A stretch of 64,000 bases of DNA from Spirochaetales bacterium (GTDB taxonomy: Bacteria; Spirochaetota; Leptospiria; Leptospirales; Leptonemataceae), in NCBI GenBank assembly GCA_015075425.1, contig JABTUL010000001.1, forward strand, positions 1,364,001 to 1,428,000, read 5' to 3'. Position 1 is the first letter of the stretch; every line of letters begins with the position of its first letter. Shown here one piece after another: positions 35,601 to 43,041 of this stretch. Made by a program: the position numbers and the translations under genes. Below the pieces are notes generated by a model. The model was not told where the DNA came from. It saw only the letters and a program-made list of their open reading frames with translations, and searched no databases.

Positions 35601-38600
35601 TGCATACTGCAATGCCGATTCACTCACTGCCTGGGAAAGCACAATACCGCGCAGCTCAGCCGCCGTACGGATCAGATCATCCATGCGACCCTGAATGGTG
35701 GCATCAGCAATGCCATCAGCCTGGCCGTCACGGTCGTAACCACGAAAGAGAGCTAAAATCCGCTGGCTGTCCGCCGTTTCAAGGACCGCCAGTGCTGCCC
35801 GCGCCGGATTCGATCCCGCCTCAAAGGCGGCCACGATCGCCGCTTCAAAGCGCTCTTCAAGTTCATGAACCAGGCCCAGCTTCATGAGCAAGGCTTCCGC
35901 GCGCCCCTGATCGGCCAGGGCCAGCGATCGCAGGTCCTGGGCACTCGTATTTCTGTTGAGGATGATGGCCCGCGCGGCCAGGGTTTCCCGCAACTGATGC
36001 TCTACCAGATCCATGGCCGCCAGGACTTCCGCTGGCAGACTCTCGCGCTTCTGCGGGTCATTCACTGTTTTCTGCAAACGGTTGGCCCAGAGCGTCAAAT
36101 TCTTGCCGTTCTGCTCTCCTGACAGGATCGCCGCCAGATCCGCTTCCGGGTCTGTAATACCCAGAGCCACAAACTCCGCGGAAACCACCGGCACACGCAC
36201 ATCGCCCACCAGGCTATACTTTATCTCACCTCGATGATCCGTTTCGTAGAAGCCAAGAGTCGCCTTCACCCGGTCCAGCGCTGACGGACCCGACGCCACA
36301 AGCTTCTCCTGCGCCCGGCGTGACTCAAGCTGACTCACCACCAGTGAAGACATCTGAAAGGTTTGATTTTTTAAATAATGCTCACCAAGAGCCGCCTGAA
36401 AAAAGGCAGCCGTGCTGCCCGCCTGCTCTGCTTCGTTATAGATCGCTGTTGCCTGGCGCACTTCAGCGCGCAGAAGTGCAAGTTCCGGCTTTCCGTCGCT
36501 GATCCGTCCCTCAAGACTCGTGACCAGAGCATCCAGATCCGCTATCTGCTCATCCAGAGCGGCGATCTGCACCGCACTGCCACCGCCAGCAATGAGCGCC
36601 GCTTTCTGTGCTTCCAGTTCTGTGCGGTATTCTTCCGCTGCAAAGCGCTCACGAATCAAAGTTTCCATCTGCTGATTTTTCTTTGCCAGAAGATCTGATT
36701 TCTCTTTGAGAATTTCGCCCGCCTGGATGGCGCGGTGTGTGGCGTACACATCCTTATAGCCCACATCCAGACGTGCCAGCTCAAGGCGCATATTCTGTAA
36801 AGTAGCCTCAAGACTCAGCCTTAAATCAGAAGGGACTGCCAGATTCAGGTCCACGCCGTACCGACCCAGCTGATTCTTTGCCGCAGAGGGCAAAAGTGCC
36901 ACAGCACCCACAAGCGAGGCATCAGTCCCCGCAAGAATATCCAGAACCAGATCGATTTGCTCGTTCAGGCCATCGCGATGGCTGACTACCCAGGCATGCG
37001 TGCTACTGTCAGGAAGTGAATCCTGAAATTCGCGGTATGCCTGCGCATCGTCGGCAAAGCCGGCCACGGCCTCAAGCACCGCCTCCCAGCGCTCTTCTGG
37101 CGAGCGTCCGTCCACGCTATCCGGAGCCTTGAGCGCATACTCGATTACACTCCTGTTGGCGATGAGCCAGTTGCGTACCATCTCATGCTTTGCCCGCCCG
37201 GCGTCCTCAGCACTGTCTGGCGCAAGTAACAGCGCACGAGGCAGAGCCTCGATACGATCATTCAACAGTCCCAGAAGTTCCCCGAAGCTGCGGTAGTCGC
37301 TGCCCTGGCGGTGCTCGGTCTCAAGGAATTCAGCAAGGAACTCCGCCGCCTCCTGGGCAAGTTCGTAGCTTGAGGAAGAAAGGGCTTCTTTTCTTTCATC
37401 CGAGAGAGTCTTCTCCTGGCGGACATCGACCAGCGGCTCACCGCTGCCATCCAGTGTACCCATATAGTCATGATAGGCCATGATGCGCAGACGTTCCTCT
37501 TCACGGATCGCGAGCACCAGCGCCTCAACACCACGGCGCATGAGTTCAAGACTTTTCTCAACCTCAGCCCGGGCCGTTTCCACCGCTGCTTTATCCGGCG
37601 GATCAAGGGCTCCGGCATCAGCAAGGGCCGTGACTTTCGCCGGGTGACCCGCGTGCAAAAATTCCAGCAGTTGCATATTCTGGATTGCTGCCGGACCGGA
37701 GTTGAGCGATTCCACCGCCCCGTTCACAATGAGATTCGTTTTCGCGGAAATAAAGTAAGCGGCCAGAGCAAGCACATCATCGCCAGCAAGAACATCCCCG
37801 GGATTCTCTGTGATCAGGCCCTCAAGGGCCGCCGCCCGTTTGCGCGCGCCATCAAGAGCACTGACAATCGTGTATGCCTCCTCGGCCACTGCAAAGTCTG
37901 ATGTGGCCAGCTCACGCTGTTTGATTTCGTAAAAGTAAAGCGTCCGTTCCCGGTCCACGATGTCACGCGGAGCTGTATCTATGCCATCAATGTCCTCGAT
38001 GCTCTGGAGTTTGTTCAGTACTCCGGCAAGGGCCGTGGTCGTGTTCACCAGATCAATGCGGATCAGATCATGTGAGTTGCCAGCCTTGATGATATCAAAA
38101 TCAATCCGCGCCTGACGATACGCTTCTTTCGCCTGCTCCAGTTCCTCTCTTGCCTGCTCAAGCTCTATCGCATTCGCTTCAATCCGGGACTTAACCTCGG
38201 CCACGGATCCGCGCAGATCGGTCAGACTGAGTCCACCAACCTGATCTTCAAGAGTTGTAAGCAGGGTCCTTAAACCGCCAAAATCATACTCTGCCTGGAT
38301 GCTGCCAATCTCAGCGGATAGCGCCCCGGCCCCACCGGCAAGAATCGTCCAGCGATGATCCAGCTCCTCCGTACTCGCTCCCGCCTCTAGCCGATCTCTG
38401 TATGCCTGGAGTTTACCCCGTACCACCCACAGTGGATGCGAAACTTTCGCCGCTTCATCTGGAAAATACTGGGCGAGATAACCATCAATATCATTGATAA
38501 ACTGATTCAACTCCGCCACGCCGGCACTCCCTGCACCGGCTATCGCGTCCAGAATCCCGCGCTCGGCAACAAGCTGCCCCTCGCGAGCAAAAAGAGCTGA

Positions 38601-41096
38601 CTCCTCAAGTCCATACTCCGACATAAGTCGCGCAAGCTCCAGTTCGCGAATCCCTTCATCGGTCGCCACACCCGCATCAAGGGTATAGTCCCCTTTAATC
38701 AACTTGAACGATATCTCGCGCAGCTGTGAATACACAAGAGCAATGTCTGCTCTCTCCTCTGTCACCGCCGCCATCTCAAGACCGGCCTCATGGGCAAAGG
38801 CCAGATCAGCGTATCGCTTGACAGCTTCCGCCCGCCGCAGACGTTCCACAAGATAGTTGCGCTCTCGCCGCAGAAGTTCCCAGGCATATTCTGCCTGCGT
38901 CATCAGATAGGGATCTCCGTCCTGATCGGTGGTGTAGTAGCTTTTATCCAGGCCATCAAGCCCGGACCGAAAATACGACAGGGTCTCACTTTTCAGGCGC
39001 GCATCGCGACCCAGGCCAAGCAAAGTCTGCGTTTCTAATTTGATCGCTGCAAGGCGGGCATCATCATCAAGGCTACCGCGATCTTTATTATAGATCGTAA
39101 GAAGCGCCGCGCGGTGCTCGGCAAATTTACCATCAAGCCCATCAATGAGTTCTTTGAGCTGTGCAAGCGTGGCTGCGGACGGGTAGGGGAAGTCCGTGCT
39201 ATTTGAAAGAAGGCCGGATCGTTCCACAAAAAGCGCGTTGCGATCGATCAGACTCTCCAGGTCCCGCCGGTACAGCACGAAGTCCTCAAACTCCTCACCC
39301 ATGAGCTCGCGCAGTTCTGTCTCAAAACCCTCCGCCGTTTCATCATCTTCACCCAGTTCCCCGATCTGCTCGGGCAAATCACCGGCAAAGATGCGCACAT
39401 CTTTAAGAAAGCCGGTGTGATCCTCATCCGAATGCATATTCTCTTGCAGCACACCTTCCGTTCTGCCGAGGATTGTCTGAAAGCGTACCAGCGCCTGAGC
39501 CATGAAGTCACGCTGCTGTGTATAGAAAGCTCGCAGCTCCGTATCGCGCGCGCTGCCATCAGCGGGCAGCACCGCAAGAAGCTGGTTGTAGTATCGCAGA
39601 GCATCTTTAGTCTCAAGAAGAGCCGAGCCGCCGCCATTGATCACACTGGAAAGTTCGCCTGATACCGAATCCCAGCGCTCCCTTTCTTTCTGAATGTAAT
39701 CCGCGAGCTCCGCTTCAGCTGCAGCACGCGATTCTCTCATCTCCGCGATCTTCGCTTCCCACTGCGTACGACCATCAAGGATCTGCTTTTGAATCTCACC
39801 GAGCCAGCCATCGCGCGATTCTTTTAATCGTTTGTAGTTCTCTTCCCAGATCTTCTCTCCCTGGGCTCGCGTGCTCTTATTTTCCGCTTCCCAGGCAAGG
39901 CGAGCCGTATACAGATCTTCCTCCGCAGCCTGCCATTTCTTAAGACCCGCGCTTATGATCGCTTCCATCCGCGCTTCCCAGTTTGTACCACCGCTGCCAA
40001 CGTCAGTATTCTGCTCCCCGCTCAGAAGGGCTTCGATCTCCTTTTCAGCCTCAAGGAACATATTCTTTGTGCTTTCCTGCAGCTCATACTGCGTCTGTTC
40101 GAGAACTTGCTGACCTATTGCATTGGCTGACTCTTTATCGCTTTCGAGGCGTGCACTGGCGCTATCGGCACTCTTGATCGCAACATACCGATTGCGTCCG
40201 CGAACCATATAGAAACTGTCACGAATCTCAAAGTCCCGACGAACCTGGGCCTCAACACGCGCCAGTTCCTGTTCAAAGGCCGCCAGCTCGCTCCCGGTCA
40301 GAGCCGCATTCTCTGATCGGGCCCGCGCCAGTTCTGACGCAAGCTCCGTTTCAAACTCAGTCTTGATAGCGGCATGACCGCCACTGACCGCTGCCTCCCA
40401 GGCATTCAAATCAAGGGTCGCAAGCCCGGCCACCAGTACCTCAGCCTGGGCGAGGAGCGTTTCATACGTTTGACGGGCCACCTCAAGCACACTCACCGCT
40501 GAATTTTTGGCCCTGAATTCGCCGCGCTCCTCTTCAACGTACTTCTGAGCATCAAATGACCAGCTTGCCCGGGCTGCATCCAGATCCGCAAGAAGCGCCT
40601 GGATCTGCGTCGTCTTCTCTCCGTCGGGCTCTTCCGTGCTTTCAATCAACTTGATCTGTTTATCCACCTGATCGAGCGCTTCATTTTCCCATTCGATGCG
40701 CTCTGTGGCCACGCCGGCTGCTACATAGTTGTTCCAGGCATTGACATCTGTGGTCCGGTCGGCCCGTTCCACGTACCTCTCCATGTCCTGTCTGGATCGT
40801 TCCTGAAATTTCGTGAAGGGTTGGGCAACGCTCACATCCGGCCACGCTGTCAGAAGAACCACAAGGGCCATCTGCAGGGACACCGCCCGCCGCCAGATCG
40901 GGTATCTTTGCCCGAACGATTTTGAAAAAGTGGATGATTGCCGCTCTGCTCGCAGTTCCTCTGACGCCGAAAGCTTCTTTCCCGGAGGCAATAGAGCCTC
41001 TCCCGCAAAGCGCAGGCTTCGCCCGCCGCGTTCTACGGCCGCCATTGTGACGTGCCCCAGGTTCGCTTTCATGGCGTCCAGATCTTGAGAAATCAT
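26640..41096 (-). CDS. Giant secreted polymorphic-toxin-like protein with C39-like papain-fold tip
   Basis: A 4818-residue protein from ATG 41096 (GAGG seven bases upstream, overlapping the preceding stop as ATGA; a GTG at 41102 is less likely). Residues 71-92 are a signal-like hydrophobic segment ending SVAQ, after an unusual 70-residue basic lead. Residues about 95-3200 are long, Ala/Glu/Leu-rich helical coiled coil without obvious short repeats. A hydrophobic stretch lies near 3265-3300 (QAMVLKFWPTQIIETAVGMV). The segment at about 3960-4070 is homologous to the 888-residue protein at 12378. A Gly/Ala-rich membrane-like stretch sits near 4140-4170. The AT-richer tip (from about 4480) has a peptidase-C39-like triad: Cys in GGNMCQITATSMLLEQYG (about 4652), His in DGHQITIIGYR (about 4750) and Asn/Asp in WITNDPGG (about 4770). 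It resembles the very long TIGR04388-type Leptospira proteins. A role in contact-dependent or secreted toxicity is inferred. Confidence 0.75.
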   Translation of the reverse strand: MISQDLDAMKANLGHVTMAAVERGGRSLRFAGEALLPPGKKLSASEELRAERQSSTFSKSFGQRYPIWRRAVSLQMALVVLLTAWPDVSVAQPFTKFQERSRQDMERYVERADRTTDVNAWNNYVAAGVATERIEWENEALDQVDKQIKLIESTEEPDGEKTTQIQALLADLDAARASWSFDAQKYVEEERGEFRAKNSAVSVLEVARQTYETLLAQAEVLVAGLATLDLNAWEAAVSGGHAAIKTEFETELASELARARSENAALTGSELAAFEQELARVEAQVRRDFEIRDSFYMVRGRNRYVAIKSADSASARLESDKESANAIGQQVLEQTQYELQESTKNMFLEAEKEIEALLSGEQNTDVGSGGTNWEARMEAIISAGLKKWQAAEEDLYTARLAWEAENKSTRAQGEKIWEENYKRLKESRDGWLGEIQKQILDGRTQWEAKIAEMRESRAAAEAELADYIQKERERWDSVSGELSSVINGGGSALLETKDALRYYNQLLAVLPADGSARDTELRAFYTQQRDFMAQALVRFQTILGRTEGVLQENMHSDEDHTGFLKDVRIFAGDLPEQIGELGEDDETAEGFETELRELMGEEFEDFVLYRRDLESLIDRNALFVERSGLLSNSTDFPYPSAATLAQLKELIDGLDGKFAEHRAALLTIYNKDRGSLDDDARLAAIKLETQTLLGLGRDARLKSETLSYFRSGLDGLDKSYYTTDQDGDPYLMTQAEYAWELLRRERNYLVERLRRAEAVKRYADLAFAHEAGLEMAAVTEERADIALVYSQLREISFKLIKGDYTLDAGVATDEGIRELELARLMSEYGLEESALFAREGQLVAERGILDAIAGAGSAGVAELNQFINDIDGYLAQYFPDEAAKVSHPLWVVRGKLQAYRDRLEAGASTEELDHRWTILAGGAGALSAEIGSIQAEYDFGGLRTLLTTLEDQVGGLSLTDLRGSVAEVKSRIEANAIELEQAREELEQAKEAYRQARIDFDIIKAGNSHDLIRIDLVNTTTALAGVLNKLQSIEDIDGIDTAPRDIVDRERTLYFYEIKQRELATSDFAVAEEAYTIVSALDGARKRAAALEGLITENPGDVLAGDDVLALAAYFISAKTNLIVNGAVESLNSGPAAIQNMQLLEFLHAGHPAKVTALADAGALDPPDKAAVETARAEVEKSLELMRRGVEALVLAIREEERLRIMAYHDYMGTLDGSGEPLVDVRQEKTLSDERKEALSSSSYELAQEAAEFLAEFLETEHRQGSDYRSFGELLGLLNDRIEALPRALLLAPDSAEDAGRAKHEMVRNWLIANRSVIEYALKAPDSVDGRSPEERWEAVLEAVAGFADDAQAYREFQDSLPDSSTHAWVVSHRDGLNEQIDLVLDILAGTDASLVGAVALLPSAAKNQLGRYGVDLNLAVPSDLRLSLEATLQNMRLELARLDVGYKDVYATHRAIQAGEILKEKSDLLAKKNQQMETLIRERFAAEEYRTELEAQKAALIAGGGSAVQIAALDEQIADLDALVTSLEGRISDGKPELALLRAEVRQATAIYNEAEQAGSTAAFFQAALGEHYLKNQTFQMSSLVVSQLESRRAQEKLVASGPSALDRVKATLGFYETDHRGEIKYSLVGDVRVPVVSAEFVALGITDPEADLAAILSGEQNGKNLTLWANRLQKTVNDPQKRESLPAEVLAAMDLVEHQLRETLAARAIILNRNTSAQDLRSLALADQGRAEALLMKLGLVHELEERFEAAIVAAFEAGSNPARAALAVLETADSQRILALFRGYDRDGQADGIADATIQGRMDDLIRTAAELRGIVLSQAVSESALQYASLSAQFVQVVKEGYLAAPVTPEEYLEAQSIFKVSDLATLVNGLSADGLRSSLTGLLAAQPPERGLYVSQIHGVLASGDLDGEDLRAAVLAALSNTRSSIEESFLTLAATTQDRAIRDADLVVDESVLAFMTAYAGRTQTAQDALAGLAAMDSGLDLPTARSQVLGWLETLNSGENKGALATIRRKVAVLAHEADSTLTLKSTILDYLNALPVSDAAEDLARLKDDLYRSSLLSAMDRLDLSAQYKAEDYPAELREILLLRAYQSAEKRYAEYRSLRDADTAVLRERAVLDLRGVNGAIAGSILLRDFFEYQSAHSFSDYLAAQNAADEPATQADYIQAYLKDRNTEATFLPDGGFILLETLAHQEYHRLNADLPLNGGIREEDYSLEMRDRIWVQKILHWKNANSVSISGATYEERLADFRETFAGFLSDPAYALDGKTMGQRFITKADRDRLLGLGFGLIEQDPPLDAYLPAALADLHSAGKLGDAVVTELDLLPSELKAIPDYATKDYRALAGLVGDVTFATLAFVDAAEFSDRELRLELDLSRQLADERLGQILIRAGYNALPGELETELKAMLKNRISAQFYQSPDAESALQVLRQLRAIGAVYTDSAAQKELEIFQAREGETPARMEEHFFALLEKQSAGLRTAAKEERGAFLKGLIERAGGQPSAYYDTMLPAELRLEFDQMATAFSLADGLDTAQKARLSADIEGYARFFQARSNQELVVSGIYEGLEGALAGILYRSSDLAHRALLQTHRNQLVFAFADLVGIAESGSGSLSASAEAFFGAHAGLKDLLLEESVNLDANFREVVAQEQHLLLRLGGELLESDAERLELEALFLDPRLLDPFADLSLSYEAQKNLAILKKTEKDVSQALLGIIGDNARSLELAKNQYEEEAYVAKRLLEFAALRGQDAELRDSRFSNYRTYIGAEGQYFSDPDKANLQEEGMWLAVEKQPGLTLAPEAILAGDFETILKSDRSNNVIETTNANGDAVQRRILYGVSSTAEREGADPAEMRHTFYENLANNYLEAITNLNRALAAVFLAADMADDRKEKELTEVKAKAAALYDLESTDNNLADIEALKVDAQSRLAIHNQAKIEEKQGAIAQAQAVVREAGETFAAAGRRKQLSSMDLKAFLEVTFQGVAAQYQAAEAQYNLYANIADDLRTEYAEKATELASGLAEYAQRYNSLAAATDRYEERQHVAEYARTPYLFTSLSDAEGGKEFEKTLEEYRGDAATEYERALAAVNLIQQRLDEASFQVLSQDRLEDFNAVVEAVEQGTALPALNTTETTRLLELRERKNRQHETLNAAEEAELQELTLRLLHSEYGELILARAESIKHTARMIRVHKASEIVSAEIMRRRLVAEEKQKQFDQILAQKFGTAPNETIEDARNAVYLRMAGMVEGGGSFFNEFRGWYFGQNQWASDAYSTYHGSILNTAAGMGQAMVLKFWPTQIIETAVGMVMANSIPLVDQQAIGLWMAAGNTVAEYASFKGVYFSALALMGVMDQKKLKVDITYTAYGGPAAQNCGSGFFVNPFCLIAKAFARKKIAQAEMEYRIATLSTLITYSNARDTASGASAQAVMGPQREAEDAWAALYYFTRIKDQQTLKERLIEYGRQRQDDDSAEALYQLSEEDLVYLFEMVNGNLESLRADGSNNNPDAAVRSEALDITGIKETVEYKDAFGRHYDPESLIDGQPGPLAGGAYLAGDGSQYTRIKFFRHDGSTYYRYARLIPKGTTPADQYAYDMSKVLDAAVAHGQAIRDQRLAAYMQAGNLVAQAAGDTKLILEDRDQTFEELFNAAAGHREGGREFTGYRMTYQDYLANSSQVVLGELEQRIAVQQTDWELKERELLDKIASWEGRVNTILERGRKNWSGAEDRFLAEWRKWRKDFDEKEEEARAAWDVKIADHFKAKEAWETGIRQNASEETIERVLSEAVLSLNAQMQNFGKQHGVALPAIDLQSTINKAVETMKRDMPAAAERLTEINKDIVNFKTHFALSEMVGADLLSGALSVAGDFQAEMNEHAKRMKVLSNVKIFEEYRKMQVEFKKSIQVQNESVDQSTAASAMAAGYMRQGSRFVKQAHGTASFGAVDAYSYFDADHHLDQALRESGFADKSGEDLVRFLEHASDVEVETYFYTQKLALQAAFETILGRGGEKGQFANWVGEGPDGQGAQLATVAAGNSFSSNMFERGLALDMASGGSGELGSQGARPGGAPAGFYVQLKWMDGWVQQEQQRHMTAVIGTTNPIETLFNQFNPIMMIGNANYNIQMKSTFEGYDKNQMIVGEIGKMFHGMLSTTVAVGTSVLTNSLMALGGAFGGPGGAFTGAAIGVGVAVVANTIVDGFEIDERGRGSFSMNQEKWAGVLGKSLATMLPGGVIGATLGQAAISMAQSGFEYDEKGNQVGGWKMDAAKLDRLALETTVGAITHVAGGGLDGKSGGLAGALKVDGFTGRAINSGASSAIQVGAAYAEMQISGGATATAKYNAMNDVGMNRLGSLMASGYEWQTGAISGAAQSFARDAYKDDTYEWLVAGKSLGEKQVDALKQAGYSSQEIAWAQRAQENNNRHQAAQILLGAAYVNSRQTGYTPDGEPYTYDYENGWYVTASGMIVNPDGTPFYYAGPTGAPPKMAPPLGKAAGWVEKGLNFATGNGFKSDAEVEAIRQAAREHALAAHYVAQTFSEAKNQIEQAYPGPENALIREKLLRRLTEYQSIWKDSFGMGASEYPREYIRKLASTLSANGPHPIPEVSTPQQMFTDLLLAGRIESLISNGEVTRYEAKGNQFILYDENNKEIGRVVRGSVYKNQYQNQTNDQGVSGGNMCQITATSMLLEQYGISIHPDKIYTDWRSGTGAGKGFPSSNVTPILAFAAERYTKGNLVFQLAEAKDPDAGRLDANNIIKDWLQQGSIVQAATYLTPPDGHQITIIGYRTDRSGNQVWITNDPGGNMSAGGYNARSNGMFAEYRFDRPASGTSGAAIGSRRIYRLMR

Positions 41097-41671
41097 GAGC
41101 ACACCTCAGGAAGAAGGCTCCATGTTTTCTGGCTGGTTGCAGGGTGTTCAGAAGAGAGAGAATGAGGAAAGAAAGAAAAACGGAAGGATGGATTTTGTTT
41201 CTGTCCGTGGCCGGCGTATCCATTGCGCAGTGCATGGTATCCTTGCAACCGACCATCCAGATTCACAACCTTCACCGGGGTTGCTTTCTGAGAACCAACG
41301 GTGAAATGTTCAACAATTCTGCTTGCAACATCCACAGTGCTCAGCTCGCGGAAGAAGGCAACCGCCACGGAGCAGGCCAGTACCTCCGATCTACCAGGCT
41401 CAGCCGGCCAGTCAAGGAGGAGCTCTTTTGGCGCGCTTTCGTACTCCCGCTGCATCGCCTGATACAGGCTGAACTTCTGGTCCGCTTCCCGCATGGCCTC
41501 TTCTTCCAGAGTTACCATCTTTCCCTGTGCCGCATGCGTCCGGTCGAGCCCAAGAAGCAGGTCTTCCAGAGTAGCAGAAGCCCCGGCCCCGGAGGCCTGG
41601 ACTGCACTCATGGCTGACAGCAGAATGATGATGGCAAAACGCACCACGGTTCGCCAGAAAAGCTGACGCAA
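41093..41671 (-). CDS. Small secreted protein coupled to the giant gene
   Basis: A 192-residue frame from TTG 41671 (AGGAAA just upstream); a GTG nine codons later is an alternative. The signal peptide is VVRFAIIILLSAMSAVQASG. The mature part begins with a helical Glu-rich stretch (TLEDLLLGLDRTHAAQGKMV) and ends with a Ser/His-rich tail without known motifs. The stop overlaps the giant gene's ATG (ATGA). The location suggests a dedicated chaperone or export partner for the giant protein. The short gap 41672-41847 upstream holds an AT-rich stretch and GC hairpins, probably its promoter and the terminator of the RND operon. Confidence 0.6.
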   Translation of the reverse strand: MRQLFWRTVVRFAIIILLSAMSAVQASGAGASATLEDLLLGLDRTHAAQGKMVTLEEEAMREADQKFSLYQAMQREYESAPKELLLDWPAEPGRSEVLACSVAVAFFRELSTVDVASRIVEHFTVGSQKATPVKVVNLDGRLQGYHALRNGYAGHGQKQNPSFRFSFFPHSLSSEHPATSQKTWSLLPEVCS

Positions 41672-41847
41672 TTTCCTGTCAGTATTTTTTTACAGCAAAA
41701 AGGATTTTTTTATGTAATCATTTGTAAAGTATGGCAGCCCGGGGACGCCCTGTCGGGCAGCAATTCTTCTCCGATTCATGTCAAGGAAATGCATGCTCGT
41801 ATTTGAGCGGGTCAGCGACAGGCGCCGGTAACCGGCGGAAAAAATTT

Positions 41848-42516
41848 TCAAGAAGTCGCCATGGAGATAAATCTTAGCACGGAAAGCAATACTACCCAGA
41901 TAAAGAAGTAGAAGAACGGGGAAACCCAGACAAGAAAGGCGCGGCCGAAATTCAGCCCAAAATAGGAACGCAGGCCAACGATCCAGATTCGTGCCTCCCA
42001 TAGCGCCGCGGCAATCAGCCCGGTCAATACCAGACCCAGCCAGAGATTGCCTCGGGATGGATCCATGCCCGGCAGAAAGGGAAAGAAATCTGTATAAAGG
42101 CCTACAGAAAGCGAGAGAAAGAGCACCGGAATAGCGGCGATAAGCGCTACGCCCTGGACAGCCGGCAAGGCTCCTCTCCCTTCGCCGAGAAAACGCAGGA
42201 AGCCAAACCGCAGACCACCGCTGAAGAGCACTACGGCCAACCAGAAGAGCGGGTGCAGCGCCCGATCGAAGGGAGCGAATCTAGAGCCGGGACCTGCGAA
42301 ATCAACCCCCCCGATCCGACCGTAGGCAAGGTTCATCTGCCGGATGGTTTCCAGGTTCCAGAATCCGGAGACGAGCTGGATAGCCAGGCATGTGCCTGTG
42401 GTAACAAGGAACATAGTAAGCCCGTCGAAAAATGGGCTGTCCTTGCGGCTAAAAAACGTGCCCGGTTGCAGAAGAGCACCAGTTGTTGATTGCAAAAATT
42501 CTTTTATTGTATTCAT
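41848..42516 (-). CDS. Polytopic membrane protein, Yip1-like
   Basis: A 222-residue protein with five or so transmembrane segments (GLTMFLVTTGTCLAIQLVSG, FWLAVVLFSGGLRFGF, GVALIAAIPVLFLSLSVGLY, WLGLVLTGLIAAALWEA, VWVSPFFYFFIWVVLLSVL). The order and the N-terminal LLQPGTFFSRKDS resemble Yip1-domain proteins. It is the last gene of the RND operon; its start overlaps the upstream stop (ATGA). Function unknown. Confidence 0.6.
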   Translation of the reverse strand: MNTIKEFLQSTTGALLQPGTFFSRKDSPFFDGLTMFLVTTGTCLAIQLVSGFWNLETIRQMNLAYGRIGGVDFAGPGSRFAPFDRALHPLFWLAVVLFSGGLRFGFLRFLGEGRGALPAVQGVALIAAIPVLFLSLSVGLYTDFFPFLPGMDPSRGNLWLGLVLTGLIAAALWEARIWIVGLRSYFGLNFGRAFLVWVSPFFYFFIWVVLLSVLRFISMATS

Positions 42517-43028
42517 GGTACCTCTCCCAGGATTCGTTCGATTCTATTTCGTGTCTGTTCTACAGATGCCCCGGCCTCAATAAGACAACGACGTATTGCG
42601 CGCTTTTGTTCTTCCATTCGAGACAGGAGAGCGTTCACCTCATTGACCAGAGACAAAAATTCCTTTTCGTCCCCTTCGCGAGGAACAAAAAGATCAAGAG
42701 TCGCCGGTGCCCGACGCAGATGTGCGGCCAGCCGCCGGTAGGGAGCCATACTCAAAGCTATACCGCCCTGAAGAGCAAAATCGAAAAGCCACCAGCCCCA
42801 CAGGAGCAGCATGAGCACCTTCAGACTAATTGAACTATTGAGGGCACGCAGCGGGCGGCTGAGTACGGAAACGCCCCATACTTCAAGCATCAAACCGTGC
42901 AGGGCTTCAAAACCAAAGAGGACCAGCAGGAGCCCGATAGAAGCAATGATGGTAAACAAGGCCCGGCGGTACATGGCCGGGTTTCGCAGCAGTCTTTCGC
43001 GGCGGTCTTCGGCTTTCTTCATGCGCAT
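42513..43028 (-). CDS. Membrane-anchored protein of the RND operon
   Basis: A 171-residue protein with a basic N-terminus, two hydrophobic segments (ALFTIIASIGLLLVLFGFEA and LKVLMLLLWGWWLFDFALQG) and a cytoplasmic-type coiled coil (EFLSLVNEVNALLSRMEEQK). Family unknown. It lies between the SurA-like gene (13 bp gap) and the Yip1-like gene (4 bp overlap), so it is part of the efflux-linked operon. Confidence 0.6.
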   Translation of the reverse strand: MRMKKAEDRRERLLRNPAMYRRALFTIIASIGLLLVLFGFEALHGLMLEVWGVSVLSRPLRALNSSISLKVLMLLLWGWWLFDFALQGGIALSMAPYRRLAAHLRRAPATLDLFVPREGDEKEFLSLVNEVNALLSRMEEQKRAIRRCLIEAGASVEQTRNRIERILGEVP

Positions 43029-43041
43029 TGGAATGGGGTCT

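Noticed and set aside
40681-41256. A 191-codon minus-strand frame overlapping the start of the giant gene
   Set aside because: It overlaps both the coupled small secreted protein and the giant gene. Its composition is typical of a shifted frame, and the ATGA junction supports the other two frames.
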